NCBI RefSeq assembly: GCF_030553305.1 | Contig: NZ_JARRAH010000001.1 | Coordinates: 620,001-684,000 of the forward strand | From: Halomarina ordinaria | Lineage (GTDB): Archaea > Halobacteriota > Halobacteria > Halobacteriales > Haloarculaceae | DNA length: 64,000 nucleotides | Direction: 5' to 3' | In this document: piece after piece, positions 23,148 through 32,324 of the stretch | How positions within the stretch are numbered: position 1 is the first letter of the stretch | Layout: every line of letters begins with the position of its first letter | The notes under the pieces: model-generated | Databases searched by the model: none | Told to the model about the DNA's origin: nothing | Seen by the model: the letters and a program-made list of their open reading frames with translations, nothing else | Program-made: the position numbers and the translations under genes

Positions 23148-24293
23148 ATGGCACCGGAACTCCCGCCGGAGGAACTCGCCGCCCTGCTCGACGCCGACGC
23201 CGAGTTCGTCCTCGTCGACACGCGAACGGAGGAGAGCTACGAGGCGTGGCACGTCCGGGGCGCGTACAACTACCCCTACAAGCCCGACGAGCCGCTCTCG
23301 GAGGACCCCCTCGATGCCCTCGGCGTCGGCGACGTCAAGCGCGTCGTCACCGTCTGTGCGAAGGGTGTCTCCTCGGGTGCGCTCGCAGACGCGCTGCTCG
23401 ACAGGGGATACGTCGCGGCGAACGTCGCCGACGGGATGCGCGGGTGGAGTCGCGTCTACGAGGCGGTCCCCGTCGCGCGCACCGCGCGGGCCGAGGTGGT
23501 GCAGGTCCAGCGGCGAGCGAAGGGCTGTCTGAGCTACGTGGTCGGCTGTCCCGAGACGAGCGAGGCTGTGGTCGTCGACGCCTCGCGCCACGGAGACGTC
23601 TACCGCGAAACGCTCTCCCGACTAGGCTACGAGGCAGTGGGCGTCCTCGACACGCACGTCCACGCCGACCACGTCAGCGGCGGCCGTGCGCTGGCGACAG
23701 CCCTCGACGTCCCCTACTACCTCCCCGAGTGCGCCCGCGAGCGCGGCGTGGCGGTGGAGTACGAGGCGCTCTCGCGCAACGAGGTGCTCCCGGTCGGCGA
23801 CCTCGACGTGAAGGCGCTCTCGACGCCCGGACACACGACGGAGATGACGAGCTACCTCGTCGACGGGACGGCCGTCCTCACCGGCGACAGCCTGTTCGTC
23901 GAGTCGGTCGGTCGGACGGAACTGGAGTTCGACGAGGGCGAGGCGGCGGCCGACGGTGCCCGGATGCAGTATCGCTCGCTCCACGAGACGCTCGTCGCCC
24001 AACCGGACGACGTCCTCGTCTGTCCGGCACACGTCGGCGTCGCGGCCGACGGGACGTGGGCCGCCTCGCACCCCGGGTGGCCCGTCCGCGCGCGCGTCGG
24101 CGACCTCCGGACCGGACTGGACCTGCTCGGCCTCGACGAGGAGCGGTTCGTCGCAGAGTTGGAGGAGCGCCTGCCGGAGAAACCACCGAACTACGAGCGC
24201 GTCATCGCCGTTAACCGGGGGCGCGAGTCGATCCCGGCAGAACCGGAGGCGACGGACCTCGAACTCGGTCCCAACCAGTGTTCGGCGGGGTGA
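23148..24293 (+). CDS. rhodanese-MBL fusion, persulfide dioxygenase/sulfurtransferase-like
   Basis: A 381-residue cytosolic protein. Residues about 1-105 form a rhodanese domain with the active-site loop 'VCAKGVSSGA' (Cys about 68). Residues about 120-320 form a metallo-beta-lactamase fold of the ETHE1/glyoxalase II type, with 'THVHADHVSGG' (metal site), 'TPGHTTEMTSY', 'LTGDSLFVESVGRTEL' and 'CPAHV'. ETHE1-type enzymes oxidise persulfide to sulfite; rhodanese partners transfer the sulfane sulfur. In the bacterial fusions I know (CstB-like) rhodanese is C-terminal; here it is N-terminal. A C-terminal extension (about 325-381) 'ERLPEKPPNYERVIAVNRG' is typical of the haloarchaeal group. Confidence 0.9.
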   Translation: MAPELPPEELAALLDADAEFVLVDTRTEESYEAWHVRGAYNYPYKPDEPLSEDPLDALGVGDVKRVVTVCAKGVSSGALADALLDRGYVAANVADGMRGWSRVYEAVPVARTARAEVVQVQRRAKGCLSYVVGCPETSEAVVVDASRHGDVYRETLSRLGYEAVGVLDTHVHADHVSGGRALATALDVPYYLPECARERGVAVEYEALSRNEVLPVGDLDVKALSTPGHTTEMTSYLVDGTAVLTGDSLFVESVGRTELEFDEGEAAADGARMQYRSLHETLVAQPDDVLVCPAHVGVAADGTWAASHPGWPVRARVGDLRTGLDLLGLDEERFVAELEERLPEKPPNYERVIAVNRGRESIPAEPEATDLELGPNQCSAG

Positions 24294-24338
24294 CCCGGCG
24301 CGGCCGCTAGCGGGGAAGAATCGGCAGGAAGGAGGCGG

Positions 24339-24515
24339 TCACTCCGCCTCGAAGAGGTCGAGGTCCTCCTCGGTGTCGAGGTCGAGGTCGAGGTCGGGTT
24401 CGGGTTCGACCTCGGTCGAGTCGGCGAGGGCGACTTCGCGGTCGTACAAGCGTTCGATGAGCTGCTGGTGCTTGTCACGGCCCTTCCGCTCGCGGCCACG
24501 CTTGGTGTCTGCCAT
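24339..24515 (-). CDS. 58-residue conserved haloarchaeal small protein
   Basis: An ATG frame of 59 codons. The basic head MADTKRGRERKGRDKHQQLI is followed by 'ERLYDREVALADSTEVEPEP' and a repetitive acidic tail (DLDLDLDTEEDLDLFEAE) encoded by short GAGGTC-type repeats. The strong basic/acidic split suggests a nucleic-acid- or ribosome-associated helper, but there is no recognised domain. Position, start and composition make a real gene likely. It lies immediately downstream of, and on the same strand as, the SDR gene. Confidence 0.65.
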   Translation of the reverse strand: MADTKRGRERKGRDKHQQLIERLYDREVALADSTEVEPEPDLDLDLDTEEDLDLFEAE

Positions 24516-24556
24516 ACGTTACCATACCACTTCATCACCTATGAACCTTTCCACCA

Positions 24557-25339
24557 TCAGAACACTTGCCACCCCCCGTCGACGTGGAGGAGTTCGCCGG
24601 TGACGTAGCCGGCGTCCTCGCTCGCGAGGTAGAGGACGGCCGGCGCGACGTCCGCCGGGAACCCCGCCCGCCCGAGGGGGACGGGTTTGATGAACCCACC
24701 CTCGTCGGCGGCCGACTGCGCCTCCTCGGTCCACCCCTCGGTGAACTCCGTCGCTATCTGACCCGGTGCGACGGCGTTCACCCGGATGCCCTCCTCGGCG
24801 AGTTCGAGCGCCGACCCGCGGGTTATCATCCGGACCGCGCCCTTCGTCGCGTCGTACTGCACCTGTCCCTTCTGGGCGAGGTTCGAACTGATGGAGGCGG
24901 TGTTGACGATAGTTCCCGGTTCGCCGCGGTCGAGCATGTCGTTCGCGGCGGCCTGCGTGCCGAAGTAGACGCCCCGGGCGTTGACCGCGAAGATGTGGTC
25001 GAACTGCTCGGGCGTGAGGTCCGTCAGGGGGGCCTCGATGTGTAACCCCGCGTTGTTGACCATCACGTCGACGCCGCCGTACTCGCGGGCCGCCTCGACG
25101 ACCGATTTCACTTGTTGGGGGTCGGAGACGTCCGTCTCCGCGAACGCGGCCGTCCCGCCCCGCTCCCGGAGGAGTTCGTGCGTCGGCACGTCGGCACCCT
25201 TCGGTTCCTCGCGCACGTCGGCGACGACGACCGCCGCGCCAGCCTCGCCGAACGAGAGCGCGACCTGTCGCCCGATACCGGAACTCCCGCCCGTGACGAC
25301 CACCGTCTCGTCTGTGAAGTCGAAGTGGGTGCGTCCCAT
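24557..25339 (-). CDS. short-chain dehydrogenase/reductase (classical SDR)
   Basis: A 260-residue NAD(P)-dependent oxidoreductase. Cofactor motif 'VTGGSSGIGRQVA' (15-27), 'VVVADVREE' (Asp suggests NAD preference), 'NNAGLHIEAPL' (about 93), catalytic Ser in 'NTASISSNLAQ', catalytic 'YDATK' (Tyr about 163, Lys about 167) and 'VNAVAPGQIATEFT'. Resembles 3-oxoacyl-ACP reductase (FabG)-type and glucose 1-dehydrogenase-type enzymes; substrate not determinable. ATG at 25339. Likely transcribed with queC (57 bp upstream) or alone. Confidence 0.92.
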   Translation of the reverse strand: MGRTHFDFTDETVVVTGGSSGIGRQVALSFGEAGAAVVVADVREEPKGADVPTHELLRERGGTAAFAETDVSDPQQVKSVVEAAREYGGVDVMVNNAGLHIEAPLTDLTPEQFDHIFAVNARGVYFGTQAAANDMLDRGEPGTIVNTASISSNLAQKGQVQYDATKGAVRMITRGSALELAEEGIRVNAVAPGQIATEFTEGWTEEAQSAADEGGFIKPVPLGRAGFPADVAPAVLYLASEDAGYVTGELLHVDGGWQVF

Positions 25340-25396
25340 GCGTGGAGTACGCGAGCGCGACGCACGTAGTTGTGTGCCCCGGCAGGCGCGTCAGGG

Positions 25397-26098
25397 TTAC
25401 GAGTGGTCGGGACGCTCGGCGTACGCGATGGGGTCGCGCGCGCCGGCCGCGCGGAACGCCTCCAGGCGGAACGCACAGGAGTCGCAGGTGCCGCAGGCGG
25501 GTGCCTCGTCGCGGTAACACGACCAGGTGTGCTCGAAGGGGACGTCGAGGTCGAGGCCGCGTTCGGCGATGTGGGTCTTCGACCACTCGGCGAACGGCGC
25601 CTCGATGGTTATCTCCGTCTCGGGGCGCGTCCCGACGTCGACGACGCGCTCGAACGCCTCGAAGAAGGCGGGGCGGCAGTCGGGGTACCCCGAGAAGTCC
25701 TCGGAGTGTGCGCCGATGAACACCGCCTCGGCCGCCTGTGCCTCGGCGTAGGAGACGGCCATCGAGAGCAGGTTCGCGTTGCGGAAGGGGACGTAGGTGT
25801 CGGGTATCTCCTCGCTCTCGGTGTCGGCGTCGCCGACGGCCATCCCCTCGTCGGTCAGCGAGGAGCCGCCGATGCGCGAGAGGTGGTCGGTCTCGATGTG
25901 CAGGAAGTCGGCCGCGTCGCACTCCTCGGCCAGTCGACTCGCACACTCGTACTCCTTCGTCTCGGTGCGCTGACCGTAGGATGTGTGCAGGAAGAGGGGG
26001 TCATAGCCGCGTTCGCGCGCCTCCCAGACCGCGGTGGCGCTGTCCATGCCGCCGGAGACGAGGACGACGGCCCGCGGCGCGTCGGATGAGTCGCTCAC
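25397..26098 (-). CDS. queC: 7-cyano-7-deazaguanine (preQ0) synthase
   Basis: A 233-residue N-type ATP pyrophosphatase that converts 7-carboxy-7-deazaguanine to preQ0, the precursor of archaeosine in tRNA. P-loop 'LVSGGMDSATA' (about 13-23), 'LHTSYGQRTETKE', 'YVPFRNANLLSMAVSYAEA', 'GAHSEDFSGYPDCRP' and the zinc site Cys residues in 'CYRDEAPACGTCDSC'. GTG start at 26098 (VSDSSDAPRAVV), with no ATG nearby. It is separated from queE and queD by ppc, all on the minus strand, so the pathway is clustered but interrupted. Confidence 0.96.
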   Translation of the reverse strand: MSDSSDAPRAVVLVSGGMDSATAVWEARERGYDPLFLHTSYGQRTETKEYECASRLAEECDAADFLHIETDHLSRIGGSSLTDEGMAVGDADTESEEIPDTYVPFRNANLLSMAVSYAEAQAAEAVFIGAHSEDFSGYPDCRPAFFEAFERVVDVGTRPETEITIEAPFAEWSKTHIAERGLDLDVPFEHTWSCYRDEAPACGTCDSCAFRLEAFRAAGARDPIAYAERPDHS

Positions 26099-26148
26099 GT
26101 CACCCCATCCGTCGCTTCCGGGCTTATCGCTTCGGATGCGAGGGTCCG

Positions 26149-28833
26149 CTATCCGGTGTTCTTCATCCCCGCGGCGATGCCCTGGACGGTGAGCCGGAGG
26201 GTGCGCTCGCCGACCGGCGTCCGGTCGGACCGCGAGAGCAGCGCCACCTGCAGGAAGTTCAGCGGGTCGACGTGTGGGTTGCGCGCCCGGAGGCTCTCGC
26301 GGAGCCACTGCCTGCTGAGGACGTCCTCGCGCTCGGTGACGGCGAGGACGAGGTCGACGGCCCGCTCGTACTCGCGTTCGAGGGTCGGGAAGAACCGCTC
26401 GCGGCTCTCCTCGTCGGCGAGGCGGGCGTACTCGGCGGCTATCTCCATGTCGGTGCGGGCGAGCGCGAGCGCCGCGTTGTCGAGCATCGTCCGGAAGAAC
26501 GGCCACTCGGCGTACAGTTCGCGGAGGCTCTCGAGGTCCCCCTCTCCATCGAGGTAGGCGTCGAGCCCCGTCGCCAGCCCGTACCATCCGGGAAGGATAC
26601 ACCGGGACTGGGTCCACGAGAACACCCACGGGATGGCCCGGAGGTCCTCGACGGTCCGCTCGCCGCTCCGGGAGGCCGGGCGCGACCCGAGGTTCAGCCG
26701 TTCGATGACGGCGATGGGCGTCACGTGCTCGTAGTAGCGGACGAACCCCTCGGTCTCGAGCAGGTCGCGGTAGGCCGTCCGGGCCGCCCCGGCCATCGTC
26801 TCCATCGCCTCGCCCCAGCGCTCGGGGACGGACTCGACGCCGCGTTCGAGAGCCCGCTTTCGCGCGCGCAACTGCGCGTTCAGCATCTGTTCGAGTTCCC
26901 GTTCCGCGATGTGTGGGTTGCCGTACTTCTCGGCGATGGCCTCGCCCTGCTCGGTGAAGCGCACCCGTCCCGTCACCGTCTCGGCGGGCAGCGCGAGCAA
27001 CGCCTCGTTCATCGGGCCGCCCCCACGGGAGATGGAACCGCCGCGGCCGTGAAACAGCCGGAGCGACACGTCGAACTCGTTCGCGATGTCCGCGAGCCGG
27101 CGCTGGTTGCGGTAGAGGTCCCAGTTGGCCGCGAGAAAGCCGTTCTCCTTGTTGGAGTCCGAGTAGCCGAGCATCACCTCCTGGTCGTTGCCGCGGGCGG
27201 CCAGCGCCGCCGCGTACGCCTCGTTCTCGAACAGCGTCCCCATGAGGTCCCGGGCGCCGGAGAGCGCCGACTCGGTCTCGAGCAAGGGAACGACGTCGAT
27301 CGGGCAGTAGTCGGGGAGTTCGACCGCGCCGGCCTGGTCGGCGAGGAACAGCACCTCGAGGACGTGGCTCGCCTCCTCCGTCATGCTGATGCAGTAGGCG
27401 TCGACGGCCTCGGGGCCGTACTCCGCGTGCCAGTCGGCGAGTCGGGCGAACCGCTCGAAGACGCGCGTCGTCGCCTCGTCGCAGTCCTCGGTGTCCGTCA
27501 GGTCGACGACCGGCGTCTCCTGGAGGACGGCGTCGGTCAGCACCTCGACCCGTTCCGCCTCGTCGAGTTCGTCGTACGCCACGCCGACGCGCGAGAACGC
27601 CTCCGTGACCGCGGTCGTGTGGTTCGCCCGGTGGTCGCGGAGGTCGAGGCTCGCGAGGCGCAGGCCGAACGTCTCGACCCGCCGTCGGACGGGGTCGAGG
27701 TGCGTGCGCGCGACCAGTTCGCCGCCGTTGTCCGCGAGGCTCTCGCGGAGCGTGGCGAGGTCCGCTTCGAGCGCCTCGCCCGACTCGTAACCCCCGGGAC
27801 GGACGTCGTTCACGCGCGCGAGGCGCTCGCGCATCAGCCGGAGCTTCTGGCGGTAGGGCTCGTCGGGGTAGCGCTCCGTCGCCGTCGCGGCGATGCCGGG
27901 GAAACGCTCGCGGTCGAGCGCGAGCGAGCGCTCGAAGTCGCGGTCGACGCCGAAGCGCCGCCCGTCCTGGCTCAGTTCGCCCGAGAGCGCCTTCAGTTCC
28001 TCGCGGTAGCGCTCGACGGCCACCTCGCGCTGGCGTTCGAGCACCTCGTCGGTCGTCTCCGGCGTGACGTAGGGGTTGCCGTCGCTGTCGCCGCCGGCCC
28101 ACGACCGGAAGGCGACCAGTTGCGGCACCTCGACGGCACCGAGTTCGGCCGACAGCGCGCGCTCGGCCTCGTCGTACACCTCGGCGACGGCGTCGAGGAG
28201 GACGTGTTCGAGGTAGAACAGCACGTTCCGCGCCTCGTCGGCCGGCGTCGGCCGCCGGTCGCGCACCTGGGCGGTCTGCCAGAGGCTCGTGACCGCGGCG
28301 TGGAGCGAGCGGTGGACGCGCTGGCGCTCGCCCGTCGTCAGGTTGCACTCGTCGAGGCGTTCGAGGTGGCGCGCGACGTCCCAGAGCTTCGCCTTCACCG
28401 TCTTCCGGCGCGCCTCCGTCGGGTGGGCGGTGAACGTCGGTTCGATGAACACGTCCTCCAGTATCCCGGGGACGAGGTCGGGCGTCTCCGCGAGGTCTTC
28501 GGCGGCGGCCTCGAGACCGTCCGACAGCGTCCCCTCGTCCTCGCCGGTGCGAATCGCCCGGACGCGCTGGCGCTCCTCGGCGAGGTTCACCAGTTCGAAG
28601 TAGGTGGTGAACGCCCGGGCGACCGCGTTCGCCGTCCCCGCGTCCGCCGTCGAGAGCCGGTCGCGTAGCGCGTCGCGCGAGTCGGTCCGCCCCCGTCGGT
28701 AGTCGAGGGCGCTCTCGCGGACCGCCTCGACCGCCGCGAACGCCTCCTCTGGCTCCTGCGTCCGGATGACGTCGTCGAGGAGCGTGGTGAGGTCCTCGAC
28801 GTCCTCGTCAGCGCCCCTATTGTGCGTGACCAT
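26149..28833 (-). CDS. ppc: phosphoenolpyruvate carboxylase
   Basis: An 894-residue bacterial-type PEP carboxylase, forming oxaloacetate from PEP and bicarbonate to refill the TCA cycle. Landmarks in order: 'TAHPTEARRKTV' (catalytic His about 140), 'SWAGGDSDGNPYVTPE', 'MLGYSDSNKENGFLAANW', 'LFHGRGGSISRGGGP' (catalytic Arg loop), 'SRPASRSGERTVEDLRAIPWVFSWTQ' region and the extreme C-terminal 'GIAAGMKNTG', whose Asn-Thr-Gly is diagnostic. I chose the ATG at 28833 (MVTHNRGADEDV), which aligns with other haloarchaeal N-termini; a GTG three codons upstream is the alternative. Length normal. Confidence 0.97.
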   Translation of the reverse strand: MVTHNRGADEDVEDLTTLLDDVIRTQEPEEAFAAVEAVRESALDYRRGRTDSRDALRDRLSTADAGTANAVARAFTTYFELVNLAEERQRVRAIRTGEDEGTLSDGLEAAAEDLAETPDLVPGILEDVFIEPTFTAHPTEARRKTVKAKLWDVARHLERLDECNLTTGERQRVHRSLHAAVTSLWQTAQVRDRRPTPADEARNVLFYLEHVLLDAVAEVYDEAERALSAELGAVEVPQLVAFRSWAGGDSDGNPYVTPETTDEVLERQREVAVERYREELKALSGELSQDGRRFGVDRDFERSLALDRERFPGIAATATERYPDEPYRQKLRLMRERLARVNDVRPGGYESGEALEADLATLRESLADNGGELVARTHLDPVRRRVETFGLRLASLDLRDHRANHTTAVTEAFSRVGVAYDELDEAERVEVLTDAVLQETPVVDLTDTEDCDEATTRVFERFARLADWHAEYGPEAVDAYCISMTEEASHVLEVLFLADQAGAVELPDYCPIDVVPLLETESALSGARDLMGTLFENEAYAAALAARGNDQEVMLGYSDSNKENGFLAANWDLYRNQRRLADIANEFDVSLRLFHGRGGSISRGGGPMNEALLALPAETVTGRVRFTEQGEAIAEKYGNPHIAERELEQMLNAQLRARKRALERGVESVPERWGEAMETMAGAARTAYRDLLETEGFVRYYEHVTPIAVIERLNLGSRPASRSGERTVEDLRAIPWVFSWTQSRCILPGWYGLATGLDAYLDGEGDLESLRELYAEWPFFRTMLDNAALALARTDMEIAAEYARLADEESRERFFPTLEREYERAVDLVLAVTEREDVLSRQWLRESLRARNPHVDPLNFLQVALLSRSDRTPVGERTLRLTVQGIAAGMKNTG

Positions 28834-28919
28834 CTCTATCACGACAGGCGGCGCGACGGCGTAAAAGCGTGCGGGGTGAGTGACGCGTCGGCGGGTGACG
28901 GCCGGACGACGACTCGCCG

Positions 28920-29696
28920 TCAGGTCCCCGGTGCGTCGTCCCAGAGGTCGACGTGCAGTCGCGGCGTGTAGCGATAGCCGTACTCGGTCGCGAGGTCGGC
29001 CACCAGGTGGCGGCGCTCCGCGAGCGCCTCCCGCGTCGTCCCCTCGGGCATGAGCAGGACGTCCGCGTCCGGGACGGCGACGCTCGCGTGCTCGCGGACC
29101 GCCTCGACGAGGTCGGTCGCCTCCTCGACGTCCTCGCGCCCGGTGACGACGAACTTCACCTGCGTCTCGTAGGTCTCGACCAGGCGGACGAGCGCGTCGA
29201 GGTCGATTCGTTTCTCGTCGTGTCGGTCGGTCCAGACACCGGGGTCGGTCCCCTCCGGAGCGTTCGCCGCGGTGGGCGTACTGGAGGCGAGTTTCGGGCT
29301 GACGCTCGCCAGGTCGACGGGTGCCTCGCGGTAGATGGTCCCGTTGGTCTCGACCGTCGTGTGGTAGCCCGCCGCCGACAGCCGTTCCAGCAACTCGACG
29401 CTCGACTCGTGGAGGAGGGGTTCGCCGCCGGTGAGCACGACGTGCTGCGCCCGGTCGTGGCGTTCGACCTCCCCGACCACGTCGTCGACGGTCATCCAGG
29501 CGTGGGTCGGCTCCCAGGAGGTGTGATAGGAGTCACAGAACCAGCACCGGAGGTTGCACCCGCTCGTCCGGACGAAGACGCTCGGGACGCCCGCGAGTTT
29601 CCCCTCCCCCTGCAGCGAGTAGAACAGTTCGTTGACCGGGAGGTCGCCCTCGTCGGCCGACTCGCGGAGGGTCGTCCGGTCGGCGTTGACCGGCAT
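28920..29696 (-). CDS. queE: 7-carboxy-7-deazaguanine synthase (radical SAM)
   Basis: A 258-residue radical SAM enzyme that rearranges 6-carboxytetrahydropterin to 7-carboxy-7-deazaguanine. The cluster motif CxxxCxxC appears as 'TSGCNLRCWFCDSYHTSWE' (about 46-64). 'FYSLQGEGKLAGVPSVFVR' is the QueE N-terminal signature, 'VLTGGEPLL' and 'VETNGTIY' bind SAM, and 'SPKLASSTP' follows. Its ATG overlaps the queD stop (TGATG), so the two are translationally coupled. Product feeds queC. Confidence 0.96.
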   Translation of the reverse strand: MPVNADRTTLRESADEGDLPVNELFYSLQGEGKLAGVPSVFVRTSGCNLRCWFCDSYHTSWEPTHAWMTVDDVVGEVERHDRAQHVVLTGGEPLLHESSVELLERLSAAGYHTTVETNGTIYREAPVDLASVSPKLASSTPTAANAPEGTDPGVWTDRHDEKRIDLDALVRLVETYETQVKFVVTGREDVEEATDLVEAVREHASVAVPDADVLLMPEGTTREALAERRHLVADLATEYGYRYTPRLHVDLWDDAPGT

Positions 29697-30154
29697 CAGT
29701 CTCCGGTGCTGAGTTCGCCCGTCTCGGCGACGGAGACGGACACCGCGCTGACGGTCTCGGGCAGCGCGTCGCGCAGTCGCGACTCCAGGACGACGGCCAT
29801 CACCTCGGCGGTCGGCGGATGGTCGAGGACGACGAGCGCGTCGCCGTCGCCGGCGGCCTCGAACGCCTCGACCAGCGGGTCGCCCCGCTCGACGAGGAAG
29901 CGGTGGTCCCACTCGTCGACGACGCTCGTGACGTCGCCCTTGTCCACCACCCACCCCTCCTCGGTGAGTTCGCCGCGGACCGTCACGCTCACCTCGTAGT
30001 TGTGGCCGTGCGGACGCGAGCACTTCCCGTCGTGGTGCAGGAGGCGGTGGCCCGCGCTGATGCGGATGGGCCGGTCGCGTCCGACGTGGAGGGTCCGCTC
30101 GCCGGCGGCGGCGAGCGCGTCGCGGGTCTGCTCTTCGAGGACTCCTCTACTCAT
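29696..30154 (-). CDS. queD: 6-carboxytetrahydropterin synthase / PTPS family
   Basis: A 152-residue tunnelling-fold enzyme that makes 6-carboxytetrahydropterin from dihydroneopterin triphosphate, the first committed step to preQ0 and archaeosine. Zinc ligands and catalytic Cys: 'ISAGHRLLHHDGKCSRPHGHNYEVSV' region (His about 34, Cys about 44, His48 and His50 approximately). 'WVVDKGDVTSVV' and 'LDHRFL'-like 'WDHRFLVERGDP' match, and 'PTAEVMAVVL' contains the conserved PT.E. First gene of the queD-queE pair. Upstream AT-rich 'ggttatgtacgcg' about 30 bp before the ATG on the minus strand could be the promoter. Confidence 0.94.
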   Translation of the reverse strand: MSRGVLEEQTRDALAAAGERTLHVGRDRPIRISAGHRLLHHDGKCSRPHGHNYEVSVTVRGELTEEGWVVDKGDVTSVVDEWDHRFLVERGDPLVEAFEAAGDGDALVVLDHPPTAEVMAVVLESRLRDALPETVSAVSVSVAETGELSTGD

Positions 30155-30248
30155 ACTCGAGTATTATCGAACGCGTACATAACCTCCACGGCTCGGCCCG
30201 GTGGACGAGGACGCAACCGGTTTCACGCCCCCGTCCCTACCTCGGGTA

Positions 30249-32150
30249 GTGTCAGAACAGTCCGAGTCCGACGACGCGGGACTGAGCGCGGCGCGATTCC
30301 ACGAGGTCGTCCAGGAACTCGGCCGGCCGGTGCTCTCGGCGAGCGACGCGGCGCGTATCCTCGGCGTCTCGCAGGCGACGGCGAGCGACCTGCTCGACAC
30401 GCTCGCGGACGCCGGCCGCATCGAGCGCGTCGACGTCTCCGGCGACCCCGTCGTCTGGTACCCGAGCGACCTCCAGTCGTTCGCCGACCGCGAACACGTC
30501 ATCGCCTTCCCCGACCGCCGGGAACTCGTCGTCGAACACCCCGAGCAGTTCACGCGCGCGCAACTCGCGCAGTTCGCCCACCTCGTCGACTCCACGCGCG
30601 ACGGTGCCTACATCTACCGCATCCGTGAGGAGGACATCTGGCAGGCCCCCTACGACCACCTCGACGGCCTTCTCCGGACCATGCGCTCGGTCCTCCCGGA
30701 ACGCTCGCCACACCTGGAGGAGTGGGTCGAGCGCCAGTGGACCCGCGCGCGGCGCTTCGCGCTCGTGACCCACCCCGACGGCTACACCCTCCTCTCGGCG
30801 TCGAGTCCGGACCTGATGGGCAACGTCGCTCGCCAGAAACTGGAGGCCGGCGAGCACCTCCGGGCGGACGTCTCGGACACCGAGAGCTGGGTCAACGACG
30901 ACGCCGTCGGCGAGGTGAAGCGGGTCCTCTACGAGGCGGGCTACCCCGTCCAGGACCAGCGCGACCTGGAGACGGGCGACCCGCTGGACGTCGACCTCAC
31001 CCTCGACCTCCGCGAGTACCAGGCCCACTGGGTCGAGCGCTTCGAGGAGTCGGGGTCGGGCGTGTTCGTCGGCCCGCCCGGCAGCGGCAAGACCGTCGCC
31101 GCGATGGGGGCGATGGCGAGCGTCGGCGGCGAGACGCTCGTGCTCGTTCCGAGCCGCGACCTCGCCGAGCAGTGGCACGCGAGTCTCCTCGAACACACGA
31201 CGCTCACCGACGAGCAGATCGGCGAGTACCACGGCGGTACGAAGGAGATACGACCCGTCACCATCGCCACCTACCAGACCGCCGGGATGGACCGCCACCG
31301 CATGCTGTTCGACGAGCGACGCTGGGGACTCATCGTCTACGACGAGGTCCACCACGTCCCGGCCGCCGTCTACCGCCGGTCGGCCGACTTGCAGGCGAAA
31401 CACCGACTGGGGCTGTCCGCGACACCCACCCGCGAGGACGACCGCGAGAAGGAGATATTCACCCTCATCGGCCCGCCCATCGGCACCGACTGGAGCGCGC
31501 TGTTCGAGGCGGGGTTCGTCGCCGAACCCGAAGTCGAGATCCGGTACGTGCCGTGGGGCGACGACCTCTCGCGCAACGAGTACGCGAGCGCCGAGGGCCA
31601 CGAGCGCCGGCAGGTCGCGGCGATGAACCCCGCGAAGGTCGACGCCGTCCGCGCCCTGCTCGACGCTCACCCCGACCAGAAGACGCTCGTGTTCGTCGAG
31701 TACCTGGAGCAGGGTCGCATCCTCGCTGAAGCCCTCGACGCGCCCTTCATCTCCGGGGAGATGCGCCACGGCGAGCGGGGCGTCCACTTCCGGGCGTTCC
31801 GCGACGGCGAGCGCGAGACGCTCGTCATCTCGCGGGTCGGCGACGAGGGTATCGACCTGCCGAACGCGGAGGTGGCCATCGTCGCCTCCGGACTGGGCGG
31901 GTCGCGCAGGCAGGGCGCCCAGCGCGCCGGCCGCACGATGCGCCCGACCGGGAGCGCGCGCATGTACGTCCTCGCCACACGCGGGACGACCGAGGAGGAC
32001 TACGCCCGCCGCCAGTTGCGCCACCTCGCGAGCAAGGGCGTGCGCGTGACGGAAGGGGACGCACCGGGGTTCGAGGAGGGGAGCGAGGGAGAGGAGAGTG
32101 GGAACGACGACGCCGATTTCGACGACAGGGACGACCTCGACGCCGCCTGA
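30249..32150 (+). CDS. XPB/Rad25-like DEAD/DEAH-box DNA helicase
   Basis: A 633-residue SF2 helicase. An N-terminal winged helix (about 25-75, 'LSASDAARILGVSQATASDL') precedes a haloarchaeal damage-recognition-like region. RecA1 has Walker A 'GPPGSGKTV' (about 274), 'LVPSRDLAEQW', Walker B 'YDEVHHVP' and motif III 'SATPTRED'. RecA2 has 'RVGDEGIDLPNAEVAI' and motif VI 'QRAGRTMRP'. A disordered Asp/Glu tail ends the protein. The GTG at 30249 (VSEQSESDDAG) is preferred because the 16 codons upstream encode a non-acidic, Pro-rich stretch; the frame could also open at 30201. XPB-type helicases open DNA in repair and transcription initiation. Confidence 0.9.
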   Translation: MSEQSESDDAGLSAARFHEVVQELGRPVLSASDAARILGVSQATASDLLDTLADAGRIERVDVSGDPVVWYPSDLQSFADREHVIAFPDRRELVVEHPEQFTRAQLAQFAHLVDSTRDGAYIYRIREEDIWQAPYDHLDGLLRTMRSVLPERSPHLEEWVERQWTRARRFALVTHPDGYTLLSASSPDLMGNVARQKLEAGEHLRADVSDTESWVNDDAVGEVKRVLYEAGYPVQDQRDLETGDPLDVDLTLDLREYQAHWVERFEESGSGVFVGPPGSGKTVAAMGAMASVGGETLVLVPSRDLAEQWHASLLEHTTLTDEQIGEYHGGTKEIRPVTIATYQTAGMDRHRMLFDERRWGLIVYDEVHHVPAAVYRRSADLQAKHRLGLSATPTREDDREKEIFTLIGPPIGTDWSALFEAGFVAEPEVEIRYVPWGDDLSRNEYASAEGHERRQVAAMNPAKVDAVRALLDAHPDQKTLVFVEYLEQGRILAEALDAPFISGEMRHGERGVHFRAFRDGERETLVISRVGDEGIDLPNAEVAIVASGLGGSRRQGAQRAGRTMRPTGSARMYVLATRGTTEEDYARRQLRHLASKGVRVTEGDAPGFEEGSEGEESGNDDADFDDRDDLDAA

Positions 32151-32279
32151 CTGCTGGACACCAGTTTCGCGCGAGGGGCGGTGTGTCCGACACTCACGTC
32201 GGGAGTCGCTATCTCATTCCCCGCTACCAGTCGCACTCGCCCGGTGAAGTCCAGACACGTCCCCGGTACCGTACCGCGA

Positions 32280-32300
32280 GTGAGCCGCGAAGCGGCTCAC
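32280..32300 (+). terminator. hairpin followed by T-run downstream of the helicase gene
   Basis: GTGAGCCGC / GCGGCTCAC, a perfect 9-bp stem with a GAA loop, followed 8 nt later by TTTTTT (32308-32313). Located between two convergent genes; likely 3' end of the helicase transcript. Confidence 0.5.
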
Positions 32301-32324
32301 GAGCGGCTTTTTTGGTCCAGGCTT

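Noticed and set aside
25738-28668. 976-codon plus-strand frame opposite ppc
   Set aside because: Pure antisense shadow of PEP carboxylase; no start signals.
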